18,331 nt of DNA from JBCDBY01 sp039182715 (GCA_039182715.1 JBCDBY010000053.1:1-18331); one strand, 5' to 3'; positions 7,937 through 15,997 are shown, numbered from the stretch's first letter. The notes: a model not told the origin generated them from the sequence alone. Numbers and translations: made by a program.

Positions 7937-8811
7937 CCGACGCCGGCCCCTTCCTGATCGAGGCGCGCGACTGGGTCAACGCCGGCCTCGAACGCATGCT
8001 GCCGCCGGCCGACAAGGAACCCAAGCGGCTGCACGCGGCGATGCGCTATTCGGTCTTCGCGGGCGGGAAGCGTCTGCGCCCGGCGATCACGCTGGCCGCC
8101 TGCCGTGCGGCCGGCGGACGGGACGAGGAGGCGCTCTCGGCCGCCTGCGCGCTCGAGATGCTGCACACCTACTCGCTCATCCACGACGACCTGCCCGCGA
8201 TCGACGACGACGACCTGCGTCGAGGCCGCCCGACCTGCCACGTCGAGTTCGACGAGCCGGCGGCGATCCTCGCCGGCGACGCGCTTCAGACCGAGGCCTT
8301 CCGCGTCCTCGCGGAGGAGACGCCGCGCGCCGAGGCGATCGTCCCGCTCGTCCGCGAGCTGGCGCACGCCGCCGGGACGGGCGGCATGGTGGGCGGCGAA
8401 ATCGCCGATATTGAGGGGGAGGGGCGCGAGCCCGACCTGGACTGGACGCAGCGCATTCACGAGCTCAAGACGGCGGCGCTCTTTCGGGCGGCGGCGGTCA
8501 TGGGCGGGCTCGCGGCGGGTGCCGAGGAGCGGACGCTGACCGGGTTGCGAGCGTACGGATCCGCGCTGGGACTGGCTTTTCAAATCGTCGATGACCTTCT
8601 GGACGAATCCGGTAGTGCCGAGGAACTCGGCAAAAGCCCGGGAAAAGACCGGGAGGCCCGTAAAATGACCTACCCCGCGGCGATCGGAATGGACGCCTCG
8701 CGCGAGCATGCCCGAAATTGGGCGGCCCGGGCGAAAGAGGAGCTGGCCGCCGTGCCCGCTCCCGAGATCCTGATGGCGCTCGCGGACATGACCGTGGAGC
8801 GGTCCCGCTGA
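7933..8811 (+). CDS. ispA: Polyprenyl (farnesyl/geranylgeranyl) diphosphate synthase
   Basis: A 292-residue trans-isoprenyl diphosphate synthase that condenses DMAPP with IPP units. Visible motifs: FAGGKRLRPAI (42-52), the first Asp-rich motif DDLPAIDDDD (85-94) followed by LRRGRPTCH, GDALQTEAF, GGMVGGEIADIEGE, the lysine region HELKTAALF, and the second Asp-rich motif QIVDDLLD (217-224). A tyrosine five residues before the first aspartate (Tyr80) suggests a short C15 product, but C20 cannot be ruled out. The start is a GTG at 7933 that overlaps the xseB stop (GTGA). The longer upstream frame is xseB in another phase. It directly precedes dxs, with a one-base overlap, linking precursor supply to chain elongation. 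Codon use between about 8555 and 8720 is less GC-biased than in the rest. Confidence 0.95.
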   Translation: MTDAGPFLIEARDWVNAGLERMLPPADKEPKRLHAAMRYSVFAGGKRLRPAITLAACRAAGGRDEEALSAACALEMLHTYSLIHDDLPAIDDDDLRRGRPTCHVEFDEPAAILAGDALQTEAFRVLAEETPRAEAIVPLVRELAHAAGTGGMVGGEIADIEGEGREPDLDWTQRIHELKTAALFRAAAVMGGLAAGAEERTLTGLRAYGSALGLAFQIVDDLLDESGSAEELGKSPGKDREARKMTYPAAIGMDASREHARNWAARAKEELAAVPAPEILMALADMTVERSR

Positions 8812-10733
8812 TGAGACTCCTGCCGACGATCAACTACCCCGAGGACCTCAAGCGCCTCCCGCGGGCCGACCTGGAGATGCTCTGCCAGGAGATCCGCGAC
8901 TTCCTCGTCGAGAGCGTCACCGCGACCGGCGGACACCTCTCCAGCAACCTCGGCGTGGTCGAGCTGACCGTCGCCTTGCACTACATCTTCGACGTCGCCA
9001 AGGACCGCGATCGCCTCGTCTTCGACGTGTCGCACCAGGCGTACGTGCACAAGCTGCTGACCGGCCGCCGCGACCGCTTCGACACGATGCGGATGACCGA
9101 CGGCCTGTGCGGCTTCACGAGCCACTACGAGTCGGACTACGACCTCTTCCACGTCTCGCACGCGGGCACCGCGGTGAGCAGCGCGCTCGGCTATCGGCTG
9201 GGCCGCAAGCACGCCGGTGAGGATCCGGGCCGCACGATCGCGCTCGTGGGCGACGCGTCGATCGGCGCCGGCATGGCCTTCGAGGGCCTCAACCACGCCG
9301 GCACGCTGGTGGACGAGGATCTGCTGGTCGTGCTCAACGACAACCAGATGTCGATCGCCAAGTCGATGGGCGCGCTCGTGCGCTACTTCGACAAGCTGCG
9401 CGCATCCGAGACCTGGGTCTCCACGCGCGACGAGATGGCGAAGGCGCTCGAGGCGGTTCCGCTCGTCGGCCAGCCGATCGCGAAGTGGATTCCGCGCGTG
9501 AAGGAGGCGGTCCAGCACTACATGAACCCGGGCCTCATCTTCGAGGAGCTCGGTTTCCGCTACTTCGGTCCGGTGGACGGTCACGACGTGCACCGCATGA
9601 TTTCGATCCTCAAGGATCTGCGCGACACGAAGGGCCCCGTCTTCCTGCACGTGATCACGAACAAGGGGCAGGGCTGGGACGAGGCGGAAAAGGACCCGTC
9701 CAAGTACCACGGCGTCGGCGCGAGTCCCAAGCCGAAGGGCTGCCTGCTCGAGTCGCCCAAGGTACCGGAGCCGCGCGCGGTCGAGCCGGACGGCATCGAC
9801 TGCTACAAGCATTTCGGGGCGACGCTCGCGAAGATCGGCGGCGAGGATGAGCGCATCGTCGCCATCACGGCTGCCATGCCCTCGGGGACCGGGCTCGCCG
9901 CCTTCGAAACGGCGCATCCGGAGCGCTACTACGACGTCGGCATCTGCGAGCAGCACGCGGTCACGATGGCGGGCGGCATGGCGATCGGCGGCGCGAAGCC
10001 GGTGGCCGCCATCTACTCGACCTTCCTGCAGCGCGCCTACGACCAGGTCGTCCACGACATCGCGCTGCAATCGGCGCACGTGGTGCTCTGCATGGACCGC
10101 GCCGGCGTGGTCGGCGGCGACGGCATGACCGCCAACGGCATGCACGACATCGCCTACCTGCGCACGATCCCGCAGGCGACGCTGCTGGCGCCGGCCGACT
10201 GCCCCGAGATCGAGGCGATGCTGCGCTTCGCGCTCGACCACGAGGGCGTCGTCGCGCTGCGCTGGCCGAAGGCGCCCTACAAGCTGGCGCCGCTGCCCGG
10301 CAACGACGCGCCGATCGAGCTCGGCAAGGCGGTCACGCTGCGCGAGGGCGAGGACATCGCGCTCGTCGCCTACGGCGCGATGGTCGAGGCGAGCCTCGAG
10401 GCGGCCGACCTGCTCGCGGAGCAGGGCGTGCACGCGACGGTCATCAATGCGCGCTTCGCGAAGCCGATCGACGCCGAGGCGATGGCCGCCGCGGCGGAGC
10501 GGCACGCGCTGCTCGTCACGGTCGAGGACCACACCCTGCAGGCGGGCTTCGGCGCCGCGGTGCTGGAGGCGCTCGCCGACCACGGCGTGCTCCACACGCG
10601 CGTCGTGCGGCTGGGCATTCCCGACCGCTTCATCGAACACGGCAGCCGTGGCGTCCTTCTCGATCGCATCGGCCTTTCGCCGGCGCGCATCGCGGAGCGC
10701 AGTCGGCACGAACTCGCGAACGTCAGGATCTGA
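8811..10733 (+). CDS. dxs: 1-deoxy-D-xylulose-5-phosphate synthase
   Basis: Dxs joins pyruvate and glyceraldehyde 3-phosphate using thiamine diphosphate, the first step of the MEP isoprenoid pathway. It has 640 residues, close to E. coli (620). Seen in order: GGHLSSNLGVVELTVALH (40-57), His75 in DVSHQAYVHK, the thiamine-diphosphate motif from GDAS (148-151) to NDN (176-178), GPVDGHDVHRM, the transketolase pyrimidine domain with catalytic Glu380 in CEQHAVTMAGG, YSTFLQRAYDQ, MDRAGVVGGDG, and the C-terminal KPIDAEAM/TVEDH. The usual GDG is GDA, and the usual GH(S/T)ST is SHAGT. These variants resemble planctomycete-type Dxs as I recall it, and the Asp and Asn metal ligands are kept. The start ATG overlaps the ispA stop (TGATG), and its own stop overlaps nadK in the same way. 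Confidence 0.95.
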   Translation: MRLLPTINYPEDLKRLPRADLEMLCQEIRDFLVESVTATGGHLSSNLGVVELTVALHYIFDVAKDRDRLVFDVSHQAYVHKLLTGRRDRFDTMRMTDGLCGFTSHYESDYDLFHVSHAGTAVSSALGYRLGRKHAGEDPGRTIALVGDASIGAGMAFEGLNHAGTLVDEDLLVVLNDNQMSIAKSMGALVRYFDKLRASETWVSTRDEMAKALEAVPLVGQPIAKWIPRVKEAVQHYMNPGLIFEELGFRYFGPVDGHDVHRMISILKDLRDTKGPVFLHVITNKGQGWDEAEKDPSKYHGVGASPKPKGCLLESPKVPEPRAVEPDGIDCYKHFGATLAKIGGEDERIVAITAAMPSGTGLAAFETAHPERYYDVGICEQHAVTMAGGMAIGGAKPVAAIYSTFLQRAYDQVVHDIALQSAHVVLCMDRAGVVGGDGMTANGMHDIAYLRTIPQATLLAPADCPEIEAMLRFALDHEGVVALRWPKAPYKLAPLPGNDAPIELGKAVTLREGEDIALVAYGAMVEASLEAADLLAEQGVHATVINARFAKPIDAEAMAAAAERHALLVTVEDHTLQAGFGAAVLEALADHGVLHTRVVRLGIPDRFIEHGSRGVLLDRIGLSPARIAERSRHELANVRI

Positions 10734-11554
10734 TGGGCCCCGTCCTGGTCATCGGCGACCGCCGCAAGCCGGCCGTCGAGGCCGCGGTGGAGGAGATCCG
10801 TCCGCGGCTCGAGAAGGACTTCGGCGTCGCGGACATCGACCTCGACTGCTGCGTCGACGTGCCGACGACGAAGGCGGCATGGGCGATCGTCTTCGGCGGC
10901 GACGGCGCGATCCTCGCCGCCTCGCGCCGCATGGGTGAGAACCCGATCCCGACGTTGGCGGTGAACTTCGGCCGCCTCGGCTTCCTGACCGAGGCGGAGT
11001 CGAAGGAGTTGCCGGCCGCGCTCGACCGCATCGCCGCGGGCAAGTTCGGGCTCAAGCAGCGCATGCGTCTGCGCATGCAGCTCGGCGATGAGATCGCCTA
11101 CGCGCTCAACGACGTCGTCTTCGCGTCGACGATGACCGCGCGGCTGATCCACGTCGTGGCGCGCATCAACCGGAAGGAGGCGCTGCGCTACGCGGGCGAC
11201 GGCCTCGTGGTGGCGACGCCGACCGGCTCGACCGCGTATTCGCTGGCGGCCGGTGGGCCGATCCTCGATCCCGACCTGCACGCGACGGTCATCACGCCGC
11301 TGGCGGCGCACACGCTTTCGCAGCGCCCGCTCGTGATTCCGTCGCGGGAGCGCATCGAGCTGCTGCTCGACGAGGGCGAGCAGGAGGGCACGGTGGTCGT
11401 CGACGGCCAGTGGCGCCGCGAAGTCCGCGCCGGCGACGTCGTCGACGTGCGAACGGCCGAGAAGCCCTTCGAGATGATCCGCGTCGGCCTGAAGAGCTAC
11501 TACGCGCGGCTGCGGCGGATCCTCGGCTGGGGCGGCCGGCCTAAGTACAGCTAG
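10733..11554 (+). CDS. nadK: NAD kinase
   Basis: NAD kinase phosphorylates NAD to NADP. The 273 residues carry GGDG (55-58) in VFGGDGAILAASR, VNFGRLGFLTE (77-87), the ALND motif (124-127) and the substrate-site stretch RYAGDGLVVATPTGSTAYSL (152-171), followed by AAGGPILDP and SQRPLVIP. A C-terminal beta-rich part (VVVDGQWRREVRAGDVVDVR) completes the fold. It starts inside the dxs stop (TGATG), so it is coupled to the isoprenoid genes; Dxs-Dxr flux needs NADPH, though the link may simply be operon packing. The TAG at 11552-11554 is followed without gap by a heptamer array. This marks the end of the long overlapping run. Confidence 0.96.
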   Translation: MGPVLVIGDRRKPAVEAAVEEIRPRLEKDFGVADIDLDCCVDVPTTKAAWAIVFGGDGAILAASRRMGENPIPTLAVNFGRLGFLTEAESKELPAALDRIAAGKFGLKQRMRLRMQLGDEIAYALNDVVFASTMTARLIHVVARINRKEALRYAGDGLVVATPTGSTAYSLAAGGPILDPDLHATVITPLAAHTLSQRPLVIPSRERIELLLDEGEQEGTVVVDGQWRREVRAGDVVDVRTAEKPFEMIRVGLKSYYARLRRILGWGGRPKYS

Positions 11555-11596
11555 GCACGTTGGACGTTCGACGTTCAACGTTTGACGTTTGTCGTC
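11555..11596. repeat. Heptamer array directly after the nadK stop (NRACGTT type)
   Basis: Six units: GCACGTT, GGACGTT, CGACGTT, CAACGTT, TGACGTT, TGTCGTC; the last is decayed. The period is strictly 7 bp, with invariant ACGTT in five units. It starts at the base after the nadK TAG and forms the left arm of an inverted pair with 11664-11698. Confidence 0.85.
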
Positions 11597-11663
11597 GGAA
11601 GTCGGCCCGAGGGTTCGACCTGCAGAATCAAACCGTCTGACGCTCCGGCCCGTTTCCATGGCT

Positions 11664-11698
11664 GACGTCCCACGTCGAACGTCGAACGTCAAACGTAT
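11664..11698. repeat. Heptamer array before the DUF58 gene (AACGTCN type), inverted arm
   Basis: Units GACGTCC, CACGTCG, AACGTCG, AACGTCA, AACGTAT. Reverse-complemented, it lines up with 11555-11589 at 28 of 35 positions. The 67-bp spacer (11597-11663) between the arms shows no gene or clear promoter. The array ends 9 bp before the DUF58 ATG. Confidence 0.82.
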
Positions 11699-11707
11699 CT
11701 TCTCCCC

Positions 11708-12559
11708 ATGGCCACCCCCTTCGATGATTCCTTCCGCCGCCGGCTGGAGGTGTTGAAGCGGATCGTGGCGCGCGCCTGGGCGGGGCGCGGCGGCGGCGGG
11801 CGATCGCCGATCTCGGAGCGCGGCGGGCGCGTCGAGTTTGCCGATCACCGTCCCTACGCCGCGGGCGACGATCCGCGCAACATCGACTGGGCGGCCTACG
11901 CGCGTCTGGAGACGCTCGTCGTCAAGGAGTTCGAGGCGCCGCGCGAGGCGCACCTGCTGCTGCTGGTCGACCGCTCCGCCTCGATGGATCACTTCGGCAA
12001 GCGGGAGGCCGCGCTGCGTCTCGCCGCGGCGCTCGGCTACCTCGGGCTGGCCGCCGGCGCGCGGGTGGCGGTGGCGGCGACCGGCGGTGCGTCGCGCTGG
12101 TGGAGCGGAACCCAGGCGTTCCCGGAGCTGTTGACCGCGCTCGAGTCGCTCGGCGCCGCCGAGGCGGACTACCCGCGCGCGCTGCAGCGGGCGCCGGCGG
12201 CCGGCGCCGGGCGTCGAACCGCGATTCTCATCGGGGACCTCTACGAGGCGGAGCCGTTGGCGCGCGCGCTCACCGCGCTCGGTCGCGCGCAGCGGCTCTG
12301 CGTGCAGGTCATCGCGCCCGCGGAGATCACGCCGCCCGACGGCGTCGCGCTGCACGTCGAGGATGCCGAGACGGGCGAGACCCTGGAGGTCCCGCTCGAT
12401 TCCGCCGCGCGGTCGCGCTTTCGGGCGGAGGCCGAGCGGTTCCTCGAGGAGCGCGCGTCACTTGCGCAGCGGCACGGGGCGCGCTTCGCCCGCGTGCGGC
12501 CGGAGGACGATCTCATCGGCGCGGTCGAGCAGGTCCTGCTCGGGAGAGCGGCGTCTTGA
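11708..12559 (+). CDS. DUF58 domain protein with von Willebrand A-like fold
   Basis: A 283-residue soluble protein of the DUF58 family, normally partnered with a MoxR AAA+ ATPase and BatA/BatB proteins in envelope or stress functions. The DUF58 signature is clear: HRPYAAGDDPRNIDW (47-61), ARLETLVVKEFEAPREAH (65-82), then a metal-ion-dependent adhesion site LLLVDRSASM (84-93), intact as DxSxS. A Rossmann-like remainder (ILIGDLYEAEPL, CVQVIAPAE) follows. The ATG at 11708 lies just after the heptamer array and lacks a Shine-Dalgarno (only TTCTCCCC precedes). The stop overlaps the next gene by 4 bp. No MoxR gene is adjacent; nadK sits where it would be expected. Confidence 0.9.
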   Translation: MATPFDDSFRRRLEVLKRIVARAWAGRGGGGRSPISERGGRVEFADHRPYAAGDDPRNIDWAAYARLETLVVKEFEAPREAHLLLLVDRSASMDHFGKREAALRLAAALGYLGLAAGARVAVAATGGASRWWSGTQAFPELLTALESLGAAEADYPRALQRAPAAGAGRRTAILIGDLYEAEPLARALTALGRAQRLCVQVIAPAEITPPDGVALHVEDAETGETLEVPLDSAARSRFRAEAERFLEERASLAQRHGARFARVRPEDDLIGAVEQVLLGRAAS

Positions 12560-13848
12560 CCTTCGCCGCGCCGTGGGCGCTGGTCGGCCTCCTCGCCGTG
12601 CCGATCCTCATCCTGCTCGACCGGCGTCGCCGCCGTCCGCGGGCCGTCGTCTGGCCGTCGCTGCTCGTCTGGCGCGCCGTGGGGGCCAGCGCCGATCCGA
12701 AGCAGCGTCGTTTCGATCCGCGTCTTCTGCTCGAGTGCGCCGCCGCCGCGCTGCTCGCGCTGGCCGCCGCGGGACCCGGCTTCGTCGCGGGCCGCGCCGA
12801 ACCGGTCGTGGCCGTCTATCGCGAGAGCGGCGCGCGGGTGCAGGCGCGCCTCGCCGATGGACGCACGGTGGACGAGGCAACCGGCGCGGAGCTGGCGCGT
12901 GTCCGGGAGGCGCTTGGGCCCGGCGTGGTCTGGCGCGAGATCGCCTTCGAGGGCTCGGTGCCGACCGGCGACGCGGCCGACCTGCGCATTCTCGCCAGCA
13001 ATCGCGCGGATCTATCGGAGACCGGCTTCCTGCGCGTGGCGCGCGCGCCGGAGGGCCGCAACGTCGGGTTCGACGCGCTCGTCGCGGGCGACGGGCGCGT
13101 CGGTTTCGCGGTGCGCGGCCCGGGCCCGGTGGCGGTGCGCATCGACGATGCGACGCGCACCGTGCAGCCCGACACCTGGGTTGAGGTCGGCCCCGCCCGC
13201 ACGCTGCGCATCGAGACGCCGAACGTGCTCGCGCTCGATGACGAGCTGCGGCTGCGCCCGCTCGTGCTGCGCGTGCGTACCGACGCGGAGAGCCCGCTCG
13301 TGCAGGCGGCGCTCGCCGTCGGGGTGCCCGCGGAGGTCGGCGAGCCCGCCGATCTCGTGCTGGCCACGCGTGGCGGCGCGCCGGTCGATTCCGTGGTGCT
13401 GGGCGCCGCCTGCGTCGCCCACCCCGGAATCTTCGACGGGCTCTTCCTCGACGACGTCCGGTGGGAGGGGGCGCGCACCGCCGAGGGCGCCGGCCTGCTC
13501 AGCTGGAGGGGCCGGGCGCTGGCGCAGTGGCGGGACGATGGGCGCAAGCTCTGGCTCGGCCTGCCGGTCGATCGCGCGTGGGACGAGCACGGCACGCTGC
13601 CCCTGATGCTCGAGCGCGCCAAGCGGACGCGCGCGCGGGCGCTGCTGGAGCCGGGCGAGACGCTCGCGGGAACCGTCGCCGTGCGACCCGCGCCCGGTTT
13701 CGTCGAGACCGACGGCATCGACCGGCCGTGGAACGGCCGTTTGCCGCCGTTCGCGCCATCGGCGCCGGGCCGGTTCGAACTGCGGGCGCTGCTCGCGTGG
13801 GCGGCGGTCGCGCTGCTGGTGCTGCTTTCCGTTCGACACGGGCGGTAG
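12556..13848 (+). CDS. BatA-like membrane protein with degenerate von Willebrand A region
   Basis: A 430-residue protein starting at a TTG that overlaps the DUF58 stop (TTGA). The first residues (TFAAPWALVGLLAVPILILL) are the hallmark of the BatA/aerotolerance-regulator N-terminal domain: transmembrane helix 1 (about 5-21), a basic loop RRRRRPRAVVWPSLLVWR, and helix 2 (about 57-76, LLLECAAAALLALAAAGPGF). Where homologues usually begin a von Willebrand A domain with DxSxS, this one has VVAVYRESGARV (84-95), with no such motif. A later block, GFLRVARAPEGRNVGFDALV, resembles the NVGI segment that follows that domain in larger family members. A final helix spans about 411-426, followed by a basic end (RHGR). 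It is probably a two-plus-one-helix envelope protein working with the DUF58 partner. Confidence 0.82.
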   Translation: MTFAAPWALVGLLAVPILILLDRRRRRPRAVVWPSLLVWRAVGASADPKQRRFDPRLLLECAAAALLALAAAGPGFVAGRAEPVVAVYRESGARVQARLADGRTVDEATGAELARVREALGPGVVWREIAFEGSVPTGDAADLRILASNRADLSETGFLRVARAPEGRNVGFDALVAGDGRVGFAVRGPGPVAVRIDDATRTVQPDTWVEVGPARTLRIETPNVLALDDELRLRPLVLRVRTDAESPLVQAALAVGVPAEVGEPADLVLATRGGAPVDSVVLGAACVAHPGIFDGLFLDDVRWEGARTAEGAGLLSWRGRALAQWRDDGRKLWLGLPVDRAWDEHGTLPLMLERAKRTRARALLEPGETLAGTVAVRPAPGFVETDGIDRPWNGRLPPFAPSAPGRFELRALLAWAAVALLVLLSVRHGR

Positions 13849-13857
13849 GCTTGCTCC

Positions 13858-14751
13858 ATGCATCTGGTCCTGGGAACCCGCGGGTCCGCCCTGGCGCGCG
13901 CGCAGTCGACGTGGGTCGCGGACAAGCTGCGCGCCTGCGGGCACGCGGTCGATCTGCGCATCATCGAAACGCGCGGCGACCGCGAGCAGCACAAGCCGGT
14001 GCCCGAGCTGGGCGGCAAGGGACTCTTCACCGCCGAACTGGAAGAGGCGCTGCGCGAAGGCTCGATCCACCTCGCGGTCCACAGTCTCAAGGATCTGCCG
14101 ACGGAGGACGCCGACGGATTGACGGTCGCCGCCGTGCCCGCACGGGAGTCCTGGCAGGACATTCTCGTCACGCCGGAGGGCCACGCACTCGCCGCGCTGC
14201 CCGAAGGCGCACGCATCGGCACGGCGAGCCGGCGGCGACGCGCGCTGCTCCTTTCCGAGCGCCCCGACTTGCGCATCGAACCGCTGCGCGGCAACGTCGA
14301 CACGCGCATCCGCAAGGCGCTCGAAGGCGAATTCGACGGCGTGGTTCTCGCCGCTGCCGGCGTGGCTCGTCTCGGTCGCGAGGCGCCGCCGCACACGCCG
14401 CTTCCCATCCTGCCCGCTCCCGCCCAGGGAGCATTGGGCATCCAGGCCGTCGTCGCCGCGGGCCCGGTGCACGAAGCGCTCGCCGTCCTGCACGACGAGC
14501 GGACGGCGCGTGCCGTGGTTGCGGAGCGCACGCTGCTGCGCACGCTCGAGGGCGGCTGCTCGACGCCGGTCGGCGCGCTGGCGGTCGAGCGCGAATCCGC
14601 GCTGCATCTCGAGGCGGCCGTCGCCACGCTGGACGGCGCGTGCGTGATTCACGCGCAGGCGGACGGCGAGGACCCGCGCGCGCTCGGCGAAGCGGTCGCC
14701 GCGCGCCTGTTCGAACTGGGAGCCCAGGAGATTCTCGATGCGCAGTCTTGA
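13858..14751 (+). CDS. hemC: Porphobilinogen deaminase (hydroxymethylbilane synthase)
   Basis: HemC polymerises four porphobilinogens into hydroxymethylbilane, the tetrapyrrole precursor. The 297 residues carry LGTRGSALARAQS (5-17), GGKGLFTAELEEAL, the active-site VHSLKDLPT with catalytic Asp79, GTASRRRRALL, PLRGNVDTR, PAPAQGALGIQ, and the cofactor loop RTLEGGCSTPVGA, in which Cys234 binds the dipyrromethane. All key residues are present. The start at 13858 is 9 bp after the BatA-like stop, without an evident Shine-Dalgarno, so it may be read by re-initiation. The 3' end overlaps hemL by 14 bp in a different frame. Confidence 0.96.
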   Translation: MHLVLGTRGSALARAQSTWVADKLRACGHAVDLRIIETRGDREQHKPVPELGGKGLFTAELEEALREGSIHLAVHSLKDLPTEDADGLTVAAVPARESWQDILVTPEGHALAALPEGARIGTASRRRRALLLSERPDLRIEPLRGNVDTRIRKALEGEFDGVVLAAAGVARLGREAPPHTPLPILPAPAQGALGIQAVVAAGPVHEALAVLHDERTARAVVAERTLLRTLEGGCSTPVGALAVERESALHLEAAVATLDGACVIHAQADGEDPRALGEAVAARLFELGAQEILDAQS

Positions 14752-15997
14752 TCGTTCGCAGGCCGTTTTCGAGCGCGCCTGCAAGGTGCTGCCGGGCGGC
14801 GTCAACTCGGCGGCGCGCGCCTTCGGGCCCGTCGGCGGACGGCCGCCGATTCTGCAGAAGGGCGCGGGCGCGCGCGTGTGGGACGTCGACGGAAACGAGT
14901 ACGTCGATCTCATGGGCAGCTGGGGCCCGCTCATTCGCGGGCACGCGCACCCCGAGGTGGTCGCGGCGATCGGCGAGGCGGCGCACCACGGCACCAGTTT
15001 CGGCGCGACGACGGAGCGCGAGGCGGAGATCGCGGAGCTGGTGTGCGAGCGCATGCCGTCGGTCGAGATGGTGCGCTTCACCAACTCCGGCACCGAGGCG
15101 ACCATGTCCGCCATTCGCGTGGCGCGCGGCGTCACCGGGCGCGATGTCATCATCAAGTTCACCGGCTGCTGGCACGGCCACGCCGATCCCTTCCTCGTCG
15201 CCGCCGGCTCGAGCGCGCTCTCGCTGGGCCAGCCCGATTCGCCGGGCGTGCCGGGCGGCACCGCGGAGCTGACGCGAACGGCTCCCTACAACGACCTCGA
15301 CGCGGTGCGCGAGATTCTCGACGACCAGGTCGCGGCGGTCATCGTCGAGCCGGTCGCCGGCAACATGGGCTGCATCCCGCCCGCCGAGGGCTACCTCGAG
15401 GGGCTGCGCGCGCTCTGCGACGAAGCGGGCGCGTGTCTCATCTTCGATGAGGTCATCACTGGCTTCCGCGTGGGTTATGGCGGCGCCCAGGAGCGCTACG
15501 GCGTGCTGCCCGACATGACGACGATGGGCAAGACGATCGGCGGCGGCCTGCCGGTCGGGGCGTTCGGCGGATCGCTGCGGTTCATGGAGCACGTCGCGCC
15601 GCTCGGCATGTGCGTGAGCCAGGGCGGCACGCTTTCCGGCAACCCGCTGGCGATGAGCGGCGGTCTCGCGACCCTGCGCGCGCTCACGCGCGACGACTAC
15701 GCCGAGCTGGAGCGCAAGGGCGCGCGGCTGGAGGAAGGGCTTCGCGCGGACGGCGTCACGGTCCAGCGCGTCGGCTCGATGATGACGGTCTTCTTCCACG
15801 CGGGGCCGATTCGCAATCTCGACGACGTCGCGCAGTGCGACACCGAGACGTTCGCCCGCTGGCATCGCGCCATGCTGGAGCGCGGGGTTTACATCCCGCC
15901 GAGCCAGTACGAGGCATTCTTTGTGAGTCTGGCGCATACCGATGCGGAGATTGACTCGATCGTCGAGGCGCATCGTGCCGCTTTGGGGGAGGTTTGA
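14738..15997 (+). CDS. hemL: Glutamate-1-semialdehyde 2,1-aminomutase
   Basis: HemL converts glutamate-1-semialdehyde to 5-aminolevulinate using PLP or PMP, the last step of the C5 route. The 419 residues match the family: LPGGVNSAARAFGPVGG (18-34), DVDGNEYVDLMGSWGPLIRG, NSGTEATMSAIRVARG (116-131), CWHGHAD, VEPVAGNMGC, the PLP aspartate Asp237 in IFDEVITGFR, and the Schiff-base Lys265 in MGKTIGGGLPVGAFGG. The VNSPVR-like N-terminus (VNSAAR) and SWGP separate it from omega-transaminases. AGGAG at 14726-14730 lies 7 bp before the ATG, a good ribosome binding site inside hemC. The TGA stop is itself the start of the following heptamer array. Confidence 0.96.
   Translation: MRSLDRSQAVFERACKVLPGGVNSAARAFGPVGGRPPILQKGAGARVWDVDGNEYVDLMGSWGPLIRGHAHPEVVAAIGEAAHHGTSFGATTEREAEIAELVCERMPSVEMVRFTNSGTEATMSAIRVARGVTGRDVIIKFTGCWHGHADPFLVAAGSSALSLGQPDSPGVPGGTAELTRTAPYNDLDAVREILDDQVAAVIVEPVAGNMGCIPPAEGYLEGLRALCDEAGACLIFDEVITGFRVGYGGAQERYGVLPDMTTMGKTIGGGLPVGAFGGSLRFMEHVAPLGMCVSQGGTLSGNPLAMSGGLATLRALTRDDYAELERKGARLEEGLRADGVTVQRVGSMMTVFFHAGPIRNLDDVAQCDTETFARWHRAMLERGVYIPPSQYEAFFVSLAHTDAEIDSIVEAHRAALGEV

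Noticed and set aside
8661..8666. TAAAAT as an internal -10 box for dxs
   Set aside because: No -35 box stands at proper spacing, and dxs is translationally coupled to ispA.
8670..10709. Long antisense open frame (about 680 codons) opposite dxs
   Set aside because: It is rich in Arg, Ala, Asp, His and Val with no family motif. High-GC genes commonly leave the antisense frame open, and the plus strand is clearly dxs.
11555..11698. Classical rho-independent terminator after nadK
   Set aside because: Pairing between the arms is possible, but there is no run of T after either arm and the loop is far too long.
10370..12355. Long antisense open frame across nadK, the repeat gap and the DUF58 gene
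   Set aside because: It crosses three recognised plus-strand elements and reads through the heptamer arrays, with no recognisable domain. It is a shadow of GC-rich coding.
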